From: Callipepla californica brunnescens
Lineage: Eukaryota > Chordata > Aves > Galliformes > Odontophoridae
Reading direction: 5' to 3'
Assembly (NCBI GenBank): GCA_023055505.1
Contig: JALIRH010000004.1
Span: 17,231,368-17,295,367 of the forward strand
DNA: 64,000 nucleotides
This document shows, one piece after another, positions 48,101 to 60,100 of the stretch; position 1 is the stretch's first letter; each line of letters begins with the position of its first letter. The translations under genes were made by a program, and so were the position numbers. The notes beneath the pieces are model-generated. The model did no database searches and had not been told where the DNA came from. It saw nothing but the letters and a program-made list of their open reading frames with translations.

Positions 48101-51100
48101 TGAACTAAATTAAAATTTCATCTTTGAAACACTAACTGCAGTGTGTGAGCCTGCTTACGTCACAGCAGCATGTTGAGTTTCTGGATTATAGCCCATTCTC
48201 AGTGTTCAGCAAAGGTTCAGCATTACAGTGTAACACTTCCTCCACAACTAATTGCATACACAAGACTATGAGAACATCTTGCACTGACCTCAGGTTCTTG
48301 CCACTCAGCAAAGAACATTAACCTGACGTAGCACTATGTACTGCCTGTAACATCCACATGAAATACATTATGTTTCCATTTTAATCTTGTTGTAGCCCTG
48401 TAATTTGGAAAGCCATGTTTTTCTACTCCAACTGTAGGCTTCAATAAGCTGTGCTCTCAAGAACAGTTAAGAGTGGATAAACTGCATATGTTGAAGAGAG
48501 TTTTTAGTAGGTCGGTCTATATGACAAATTGTAGGATTTACGTGTCTGCTTAAAGCCTCAATCTGGGATTTGCTTCAGCAGACTGACACGCATTGCATAT
48601 ATCTGCTTAGAGATCAGATACAGTGTGTTAATGCCACTTCTCCTGTAAGCACATTTGTTAATTTGAATAGTTGCTGGAAAAAAAAAATAAAAAAAATTAA
48701 AAAAAGACAGAAAACAACTTCCTGCTCTACTAAAGCACAACAAAACATTTTAATATACATTCCACAGTGATATTCAAGTGATTCTCACCAAATAACAACT
48801 AAAAACATAAAATGCTACAAAAGGAGTAAGTTGAAGAAACCCAAAGTTATTTTCTTGGGGTTTATGTTATTCAGGATTATGGACAGGAAAGCTTTAAAAA
48901 GTCTGATGTATTTTTGTATGACCTTGACTAAACAGCTAGAATCATCTCTGCTTGCTTCCCCTCATGATGACTGGAAATTACAGTAATTAGATTTCCTCTC
49001 AGGCTGCCCTGCGAAGCTTAATTTAGTAATGTCTTAGATATACCGTAGCATCACTGAATGGAAAGAACTATAAAAATTTAAAATATATCTTCATTTAAAG
49101 TTACCTTAATTTTTTCTTTTACTGATGCCCACAGATGATTAAATTATAACAACTACAGTTCACATCAGGAAAGTTAAGCAGGAAAGTTAAGACTAAGGCA
49201 AGTCCTCATTACCTTACACTGGAGCTTTTAAGACAGTACATTCACTGCTGGTAAGGTGTTTCTCTGACCCAGTATTTTCTACAGCATTTAATATACTGTT
49301 ACATGTATCCACAACATATACATAACACCTATCAAGGAATTCCCTGTGAGTGAGCTCTCTTGGAACAGAAATCAAATAATGAGTGAACGTGAATGGTCAA
49401 GCTAGTAGGATTCTGTTTCCTAGCAGTTGTGGTTCTGCTAGCATTTGTGAAATAGTCTTTTTTTTGCTAAATTGAAATGTCACAAAGACTGGATTTATCT
49501 TGTGATTTCCAGTTCTCAGCTGACTCTTACTCACCTCTCAACTCCGTCTGGGATTGCAGGGAAAAGGATGGAATTGAGTTGACACGGGAAGAAACATTCA
49601 AATATCGATTTAAGAAGGATGGAAAAAAACAGTATCTAATTATTAATGAGTCAACCAAGGAGGATAGCGGACACTACACAGTGAAGACAAATGGTGGGGT
49701 ATCAGTTGCTGAACTAATTGTACAAGGTAAGTGCAGATAATATTACAGAAGCTGGAAAGTGAAAACAGGCTGAAGGTAACCTTCCCAAGGATAGTGGAGA
49801 GGGGCAGCAAAAACCTCACACCACGGAAAAAGAGTGCTTCAGATGTTGTGTAAGTTTGGATAACAGAGAACTCCAGGAAAACTCAGACCTATGTGCCAGA
49901 TGTAACAGATACCCTGATACTAACAGGTGCTAAGCTATCAGTCCTGTTAAAGTTCTACATGCTGTCAATTTGCCTTCATATTTCACCTTTTCACAAACAT
50001 CCCATTTTTAATTCTCAGTAAAGTCATACCAACTACTCAGTAACAGAGCTATTCTGATTTTGCTGATGTGTGTATTGCTTATTCTCACAATATCAGAGAA
50101 AAAGCTGGAAGTTTATCAGAGCATTGCAGACCTGACAGTGAAGGCACGTGACCAGGCAGTCTTCAAGTGTGAAGTTTCTGATGAAAATGTGAAAGGAATC
50201 TGGTTGAAAAATGGAAAGGAGGTGGTGCCAGATGAAAGGATAAAGATCTCCCATATCGGCAGGTGAATCTTTTTTCAGAAAGCATATACAGGTTTGAGTA
50301 TTACATTACAACCCGCAGGAATTATTATCTCAGTTGGGACAGAAATATAAAACAAGACTTCATCCTGGCTACAGCTTGAAGGAAAAAATTGAAACCTTCT
50401 CATGCGCAATAAACATAGTCACTAACCTGTTTGGTGTGTGTGTGTGTGTTGGTACATTTTGCATATATGGTATCAGTGGTATATCAGCAGAATTCATTTT
50501 CTGTTTTCATTTAGATTTCATGTTTTCTTGCTATTGAAATCATTTAGAAAACACACTGTGGTAACTATAAAAATCCGCAACAGTGTTTAGACATTAGTAT
50601 AGCACTTATGAGACTCTTCAGAAAAAAAAAAAAAATAGTAGTTTTTATGTGCAAAAACATTAGAATATATACAGTTAGCAGTCCAACTCTTACTGGAAAT
50701 CAAGAACAAGAAAATTCATGAACTACTTAAATACATTAGGTAAATTCTTTCCTGGTACTCCCTTTCTGCATTGTTTTGAATTTTCATTAATGGAGGAATG
50801 GAACATAAATTCTTAGCTTGTTTTTCACAGTTCATTGTAATTACAGTTAGATCAAATGAAAGAAGTCAGCAGTGATAAAACCGCCCCACTAAGGGTATAG
50901 GGCCAGAATAAACATCAGAAACCAATTCCTCTACTCAGAGCAGACTGCATTTACCTTGACAAGAAAGTCCCCTCTCAGACATTGTGCAAACACTGAGAGC
51001 AGAGCAGTCCACATCCCTGGCAGCTCTTGACTGGTGTTAGGGAAAGGGGAGAACAAACAGTAATGTTTGTTAATATCTTATAATCTGCACCTTGCCCCAT

Positions 51101-54100
51101 TTTTTCCTAGAAAGGTAATGTAAGGGAGTGACACATTTGTTCATGTTTCCAGGATCCATAAGCTAACTATTGAGGATGTTACACCAGATGATGAGGCTGA
51201 CTATTCCTTCATCCCTCAGGGATTTGCTTATAACCTTTCTGCCAAGCTTCAGTTTTTGGGTAAGTTATCTTAGCAGTGGGAATTCCACGGGGATAAAAAG
51301 ATGGAACTAGTCACATTACTATCCTTTCTATACCATAAGATGTGAGTATGATATTGTTTTTCCCCTGTTATTTTGTTATCATTAGTATGTAGTTTTAAAG
51401 AACCTGCTTTGCAGTTTATTTACATTGATCTGTAGATGTATATGCTCTGACGATGTAATGATTAATAATTTTTAATTACTTTTTGAATGGAGACAGTACA
51501 AAAAAACAATTTCTGACCTATTTTAACTCCACTTTTTTTTTTTTTTTCTCCAGAGGTTAAGATTGATTTCGTACCAAGAGAAGGTAAGAACAATATTTAC
51601 TACTCAGATGCAAATAAATCTATTTTCAATAGCAAAGGAAACTGTGCATTTTCATCTTTCATGCAATGCATGAGTACTTACCTTGTTCTCATACACAACA
51701 CTCAAACCATATTTTTCTCTGTCTTTCTTAAAGAGCCTCCCAAAATCCACTTAGACTGTCTGGGCCAATCCCCTGACACTATTGTTGTGGTGGCTGGGAA
51801 CAAACTGAGATTGGACGTTCCCATATCAGGAGATCCAACACCTACCGTCATCTGGCAGAAAGTGAACAAGGTAAGATGTTCAACAACTACAGTATTACGG
51901 CAAGGTAATTTAACACAACAGCTGAGGCGAGGAAGTAACAACGGGCCATCTATTTTCTTTCTCAAGTCTATGTTTGAAAAAAAGTTCTTAAGTATTTTCA
52001 TATTCCTTTAATTTTTTTCTTAAACTCGAGAACAAAAATTATATGGCTGCAATACATCTGTTCAAGATGACTCCTACAAAAACAGCTATATCTTGAATTG
52101 TTCTTTTTATGAACAGTTGCCTCTTCCATCCAAAAGCATGAGCAGACATACATCTGTGCAGATAGAAGGATACCATACAGATTAATTCTCTCAACATATC
52201 AGACAAAAATAGAGGAGAGCTAAAGAGGGGTTATAAGAAAGAAGGGGACAAACTCTTTAGCATTTGATCTAGCTGTAGATGCCCCTGTTCACTACAAGGG
52301 ATTTGAACTAGATGACTTTAAAGGTCCCTTCCAACTCAAACAATTCTATGACCCTATTAAACAAATGACTAGTCATCATCACAATCTCACCTAATAAAAT
52401 GGACATGTTCCAAAGGTGACAATTTCTTTTTAATAGTCTGAATGATTCTTCTACAGTTTGTGAAGAAAAGTATTTGGTATAATAAAAATAGAAAACACTT
52501 GCTATTTCCCTAATCAGAGGAATTACAAAACATCAAAGAAAAAAACTAGAATCCAGACACCTGAGTCTAAGCAAGCTTCTTTTACGGCTACCTCAGCATA
52601 CTCACACCCCTCATCATCTTTGTGCTCTTGAGCTATCACTTGTATGAAATTATTTGTAATTTTTTGTACAATTCTACATCACCATTACACTTCCCATAGG
52701 TAGCATGGAAAATAAACTGATACAGACAAAGCAATATTGCCAATTACATTCATTTCCCCAGTCTCATTTCTTCCCAATTTTGTAGCATTCTTTAAGAGAG
52801 TGGGACATTTAGGACTTCTTTCTGCAATACAGAATTAATACTGCTATTCATCTCTTGTAGAAACCAAGGGCAATTTTTCTGATTCTGTCATTCATAAGTT
52901 TCTCTCCCAAAATGATGACTGGGTATCAGACAGACATCACACCTCATTAATTCTAAGGCACAAAGTCTCATAACACAAATAAAAGGAGCTAGGCTTGATT
53001 TGAAAACTGTATAGCATACGCTAACTACTAAAATTCTAAACAAACATTGTAACAGCTTTGGAATACATAAGACCATATATTACAGTCCTGATGTATTTCA
53101 GACTTGAAAACGTTTATACTGATTTACTATCTCACTATTAAAAAAAGCAATCCTTCTTTTATAACTATTACCACAGGATAGCCACAAATTCACAGTCAGT
53201 TAGCATTTTACTACAAGAATGTCATGCATCTTTGTTTATAAAGCTGTAGATTTGGTTTTGCTAATTTATCCTTCCTTTAAATCACTGCAGTCTGATATAT
53301 CTATTTCCTTTTCTGCTTTTTAGTTTCATACGTGTTTATTTCCTTCCCACTTCTATTTGCTCTCTCTCTTTTCATTTCTCACACCTCTATGTTCAAGCAA
53401 CTATGGAATCTTTTCCTGTCTTGCAGAAACAGCTTCCCTGCTCTGCTCAGAACAATTTAACTTTCTGTGCTTTCTTTGCTTATTTAGAAAGGTGAACTTG
53501 TTCGAAGCAATGAAGATTCTATGACTCCCTCAGAAAATAGCAGTGATTTAAGCACTGATAGTAAGGTAAGTTCCTTCTTATTTATGCAGGCAGAAAAACA
53601 TGCCTAATGTTTTCCATTTCAATGGTCCAATTTAGAAGAAAAGAAAATTAAAGGCAGTAGACACTAAAACTGGTGAAGTAAATAGAACAGCATCCCAACA
53701 TTCTACCTCACAGTCACAATGACAGCACTTTGAACAGGCAAAACAGATCTAGTGAGTGATTTTAATCAAGTGATGTTAATCAAGAAAATCTCTAATTACC
53801 ATCACATGGTGGCTGAATGACAAGGAATAAAACACTTTTCAATGCATTTGTGAACATTTATCCTTCTTTTTTCCCCCACTAAGCTGTAAGCTTCAATAAT
53901 ATCATGAGGGGGGAAAAGTAATATTACAGGGTCAGGAGAATAGGCTGTGTACGTACATAAGTGAAAAGAGGAATTTTACAACAGATTTCCTTATTTATTA
54001 TTTATATTTTTACGTATTTACTTACATATTTAACTTCATATGTATATATATATTTTTTTTCTTCTGTGCTAGTCACTGGTTAGGCACATAAGCTTTGTAA

Positions 54101-57100
54101 TACTTCTTGTTGAAAGTCTACAGATATGTGAGCACATGAAGAATTGAGAGTTTAATAAATGCACAGCAAAGTTCTTGTGGTCATGTTTAGATCTCATAGC
54201 TCTGAAAAAAGTAGAAAGTCATCCCATAGGACATTCTTGAGTGACAAAAAAAAATCATACTGATGCCATTAACAGCTGCAAAAAATAAAAAAGCAACATT
54301 GTTAGAAGCAAATTGTTCAAATCCATGTTAACTGGTGCCAAATGTAGATGCTGCTGAACTGGAATGTTTGTGCATACACTTGAACGAACTTGCAAACCAC
54401 CTTTAATTTACATTCTACCCAACTGTTATCCATGAAACTTCACATTGCTGTCATCCCAATCATGAATTCACTGCACTTCTTCAAAATGCAATCATGTATG
54501 AGTAACTAGCTAATGAATCCTAACAAAGCGGAGACTTTCAGGTCCAATTTTCCCTATCATTACTTGCTTTATTTGAGGCATTAGTCTGTATTTTCTCTCT
54601 TCTACATCCAAAAGGAATTTGAAATACTTGATTTCTTTTTATTTTTTTAAATAACATTCAGTAACATTAAGATTTTCACTAACTTACATACAGGCTCATT
54701 AGGCTGACCTTGTCACAAGTCACACCGATTGTTCCTTTTACTTTCACTGCCCACAGCTTCTATTTGAATCTGAAGGCAGAGTTCGTGTGGAGAAGTATGA
54801 AGACCACTGTGTCTTCATCATTGAAGGAGCTGAAAAGGAGGATGAGGGAGTATACAGAGTTATAGTTAAGAATCCAGTGGGAGAAGATAAGGCCGATATC
54901 ACAGTCAAAGTTATTGGTAAGTGAAAGAAGGCAATAACCAAAGCATGAAATTCATTCAACAGTAAAACAGGCAAGGTCTAGGCTTAAGGAAAAAATAATA
55001 ATAAAAAATAAAAAAAAAAAATCAAAGGCAGGAATGTTAGCAATACTAGAACTTGGAAGGAGTGTTTTTCACAGGAAGATGCCTGCTCTGTAAAAAGGAA
55101 AGAGAACAACTTCAAGTAAAATTCCATGTGTTTTCTTTTTATATTTTTTCCAGTTTCAGGTTATTCTATCATTTTATGGATATATCTGATACAAGGTAAA
55201 TACATTGATACTGTGAGGCACAGAAGGTGTGGGGAAATTTTTTTTGAGTCAGTAATTGTTACTAAATTTGTCATAATTAAGTTATTAGCTGTCATCTGTA
55301 TGACAGAAGGTCAGGTTATAAGCAAACAAACTGGTAAAAGAAATTCTTTAATGTGTAATATTAAAATTTAGGTTTGATGCTTAAACGAACACTAATCCCA
55401 TTTCATCTTTTCTGAATATCTCCTAAATTAAAAAAAGTGAAATGTGCAGACATTATGTAATAAAGTTCACTCCGGGAAACCCTGGAGAAAGCCTCTCATT
55501 ACAGAATTAAGAACAAATTACTAATAGGTGTGAATTCTTCCTTCTTGTTATTTGAATGAGAAAAAAAAAAAAAGGATGCCTTCTACAATACTCAGCTGAA
55601 TTCTGCCCAGTGGTTTGTGGTAGAAAAGCCAATAAATGAGCATTATGTCAAATTGCACTTCCCTATAGATGAAATAAAGATAAGAGGCATCCTCTGTCCA
55701 CAAAAGATCTTGCTGTATACAAAAGAAGGAAATACCAATGTTGCCTGTGACTAAAATGGGTTTTGTTTGTTTCTGGTATGTAGTATCTGTATGTTAACTA
55801 AATCCCTATTAGTATGCAGTGGAATACTTAAGATCCCACATCTCGCAAAAAGGTGCTTATGTCTGGAAAAGAGAGATGAATAATCAAATGGTACTTACAG
55901 GAAAACCATCAGAACCTGAAAGCATTTTGATGATTTTTTTTGTGTAGGATTCCCTCTGGACCGAAACAATCCATTCTATTTATTTATTTTACCTACTGTT
56001 GCAGTCTGATAAATCCATATTATCACTTTCAAAGCACTACAGTGATGAAAAAAAAATAAAAAATCTTATGTCCCTAATACTACTACTTGAAAATTCCTCA
56101 GGATGGCCAATTTCTTCAGATTTAGGCTTACGATACGGAAAAAAAAAAAAAAGTCAAAATATTTAATTGATTTGCAAACAGAGACAGTAACAAATCCCGT
56201 GCATTCTGACATTTCCTTCAGATGTTCCTGACCCTCCAGAAGCTCCCAAGATCAGCAACATTGGAGAAGATTACTGCACTGTGCAGTGGCAACCTCCTAT
56301 GTATGATGGTGGGCAACCAGTACTTGGTAAGAAGTGCTAAAATACAAAGTCCCCAGCAGTCTCACCTATACTTTTTCTGCTTCCTCACAATGATGCAGAA
56401 AAATTTCATACATTTATTCACACGAGGAAGGCTGACCCTCAGATACTCACTAATTAAGCAACCCTTCAAACCCATCTAGAATCTGGTCCTTATACTATGG
56501 TGATGGTGCCCCCTACCTGTGCTGTCTGAGTCAGAGAAATATTTTGACAAGTTCGACAAATAGAAGTCAACACTGAAAGCAGCTTCATTTCAATTTCAAG
56601 ACTGAAATTCAGTCAGTCAGTTTACAGACTACCAGACCTGCTTAGGAATGACAAAGTAGTCATAGCTGCGTTACCCATGAACTCCAGTTGCCTCAAGCAC
56701 TCATGCAATACACGGTTTTTTGTTTTCTAAAAAACTACTTCATAATTCTACTTTATAGACAGCTACACAGCACGAGTCACAAACACAGTCCAATCTCTTC
56801 AACAATTCTAAAATGTGAACTAAAATCCAGAGGCTAAAATCATCATGTGATGCAGCAAAAAAACTGAATCAAGATTATCATCAGATCCATGGTAAGTTCT
56901 CTGTAGTGCACAGTGTCTTTCAGAGAAAACACCCTCAAAAGGAAAGGAAAACAAGGAAGAGCCTTGGTCAGTCCTAGGGAAAAAATAAATACAATTCCTC
57001 TGGGCTCCAAATCTTGCAATTTGTTTTAAAAAAGAAGACTAGTTCAATAGCCATTCAAACAAACTTAAAAAAGCAAATGTAAAAGACAGGAGAAAAAGAT

Positions 57101-60100
57101 GCACACATTCTCATCTGCTTTCATACTGATATAGGTTTAGGCATTCTACTACAATCTATACCACCTGTATCTAGCAGATACAGAAATTAACACCCTCTTT
57201 TCATTTCATTGTAACACGCTTCTCATGGGGGTTTCATATCTACAATGCTAAAGCAGAATTCTTAACCTATCATGAATTTCACACATTCAAGAACTACCTT
57301 ATCAAAAGTCATCAGCAGAACCAGTATGATCATTTTATCTTCTTTTTGTTTATTTACTTTTATTGCAATGCCACGGTTCCTCAGTTTTGGTAGCAAATTA
57401 TACCTACTGAATATGAACCTGAGTTGCTGAAACTGCTCTCAGTTTTGCAAACACAGAGAGAAAAGCAATAACACACCTATATGTCATAGGTTTTTTGCTT
57501 ACAGCGTTCCACTTTGTTTAAAAAGCCACTGGAAAGATATATGCCAGCAGTAACTTTTAACATTAGAAGTGATCATACAACCTGTCACCTCAAAGGAGCT
57601 TTCAATACCCATTTCCCAAAACATTCTGCAACCTCCCATGCTTGTCTTGCAATTTAATATTGACAGGAGAGGTTACTGATGCAGAATGTGCCTATTATGC
57701 CTATTGTTCTCCACCTCCTGCTAAGGCCCTGTGAGAATCATACTTCTCAGACACACCAAAGGGGCACCTACAAGCTTGACAGCCATAAACTTTGTGAACA
57801 CCATGGACTGAAGCTCAATTCACAGATCTTCACAATTTGTTTGATATATCCCTACACTATTGTAGCTGGTCACAGTTACAAACATACACTCTGCAGACAA
57901 TAGATTGAAACCCACATAAAATACATAAAAATACACAGTATGTGTAAATCGCTACTCAGCATATCTTCTAATTATTCACTACATAGCTGTAAGATCAAGA
58001 GCTTTCAAAACAAAATCTCTTTAAAAGAAGCCTACACACATCACAACCAAGCATACTATCTGCAACACAGACACGAAGCAGAAATTAAATATAACTAGGT
58101 ATAAACAGGTAACATCAAGCTGTCCAAGCAGGTCCAGAGGAGGGCTGGAGTACCTCCCCACCAGAACAGGCTAAGAGACTTGGGGCTCTTCAGCCTGAAG
58201 AACAGAAGGCCCCAGAGGGATCTTATAGCACCCTTTGAGTACCTGAAGGGGGCATACATGAAAGCTGGGGAGGGACTTCTTCAAAGGGCATGTAGCAGCT
58301 GGACAAAGGGAAATGGCATTAAAAGCGAAGAGGGTAGATTTAGCCTACATTTTATGAAGAAATCCTTTAGCGCGACAGTGGTGAGATATTGGAACAGGCT
58401 GTCCAGAAGGGCTGTGGATACGCCTTCCCTATTGGCATTCAAAGTCAGGCTGGATGAGACTTTGAGCAACCTGGCCTAGCGGGAGGTAGCTCTGCCTATA
58501 GCAGAGATGTTGGAACTAGATGATCTTAAAGATCCCTTCCAACCCAAACCATGCTATGACTCTATGTAACCCTTTTGTAGCAGGTCACAGAAAAGTGATT
58601 TTACACAAACCTTCCAAACTGTTATACAGTCACTTTACACATTAAGGATCAAGAATAACAGGACTATATTCCCAGTTTGGGGAAAGGTGTTTATCTTTTA
58701 AACTGAAGTTCCTCTCTTAATTCCATCTGGCTTACTCACACTGAAACAAACAAATAAAAATGGTAGTGTGGGAAAACTTGTGGATGTCAAAGGGGCAAGA
58801 GAGATGTACTAAAGGCTATAATAAGCTATATTACAGGCACATTCTACAGTATAGCCAGCTACTCTGGCAATCTGCAATTATGCAGGTTCACTTTCCTTCC
58901 CAAGGGGAAGGAGAATAAGCAGCGGTGCATGGCTGGGATTCACTCCACTGTAGGGCTGAGGCGCAACTGGGATCTGCACTCAATTACATGTACTCTGCAA
59001 TCCTACCACTTAACGACGGACACATATCTAACAAGTTATTTCATATCTCATTTAAAAACAAAAAATTAAGGGGAGTATAAAGCCACTCTTTTTATTAAGA
59101 TTTACCTTTACAATTGATGCTGTTATTCAAGATTGCTGTAGAATGAAATCAATCAGATTTTTAACTCATTTTACACATTTCAAGGCAATTTCTCTTTTGA
59201 GAAAATGGTTTTATGTTAAACTCCTGAGTCTCTCCGGTATTTCTCTCCAGCAGTAGGACACAATGACCACACCTTCCACCAGAAATTATTTATTATTTCA
59301 CATGCATCTAAATAACATTGACAACACTGAGTAACATTGGTGCACACAAAACATACTTCAGCCTAATAACAGACACGGACAATTCTAAATGACTTGTACT
59401 CCAAAAAGTATAACTGCTCAGATAAGAATGCCAGACAGAAGGAAGGTAATAAAAATGGAAACCTAAGGAAAATAGCAAAGCTTTGCATAACTCAGTTACA
59501 CACAATAATGTTTGTCTCTTTTAGTCATGGAAAAAAGGTGAGCTTTTTTTTTTTCTGCACGTGAAACAATAATTTTCAGTTCCTTTATATCATAAGAGAT
59601 ATCTTTTCTAGGCTATATTTTAGAGAGAAAGAAGAAAAAGAGCTATCGATGGATGAGACTGAATTTTGACCTTTTAAAAGAGCTAACCTATGAAGCCAAG
59701 CGAATGATTGAAGGAGTAGTTTATGAGATGCGGATTTACGCTGTGAATTCTATTGGCATGTCCCGGCCAAGCCCTGCCTCACAACCCTTCATGCCAATTG
59801 GTGAGTTTTATCACACTGATATTTCTAGAAAAAAAAAAAAAAAACAATTTTCACCTCTCTTCTTCAACCATCCTTCTTAAAAAGAACGTGTTAGAAAAAA
59901 GCCATTCTATGTTTAATAAGCTTTTTCCTTTGTCATCTTCCTCTTCTCTATCTCTCATTTCCCTTCTGCAAAGCGCAGAGGTTCCAGTTTCATGAAATTG
60001 CTGATGAACGTTTAGTTGTTATAATTAGAAGTGTGAGAGTCAAGCTGGATCTGGAAAGGAGGAGAACTAATTGACAGAAATTCGCCCATCCCTCTCAGCT

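Larger units (their letters stand above)
49727..51733 (+). other. MYBPC3 introns 17-20
   Basis: Introns of 370, 890, 294 and 150 nt. A (GT)n run sits at 50433-50449, and the long T run before exon 20 is its polypyrimidine tract. Nothing else. Confidence 0.85.
51871..56221 (+). other. MYBPC3 introns 21-23
   Basis: Introns of 1617, 1191 and 1305 nt around exons 22 and 23. A CR1 tail lies at 52200-52352; A-runs near 55010 and 56140. Nothing else recognised. Confidence 0.85.

Noticed and set aside
58180..58479. 99-codon ORF with protein-like sequence
   Set aside because: It is the CR1 LINE 3' coding tail, not a host gene.
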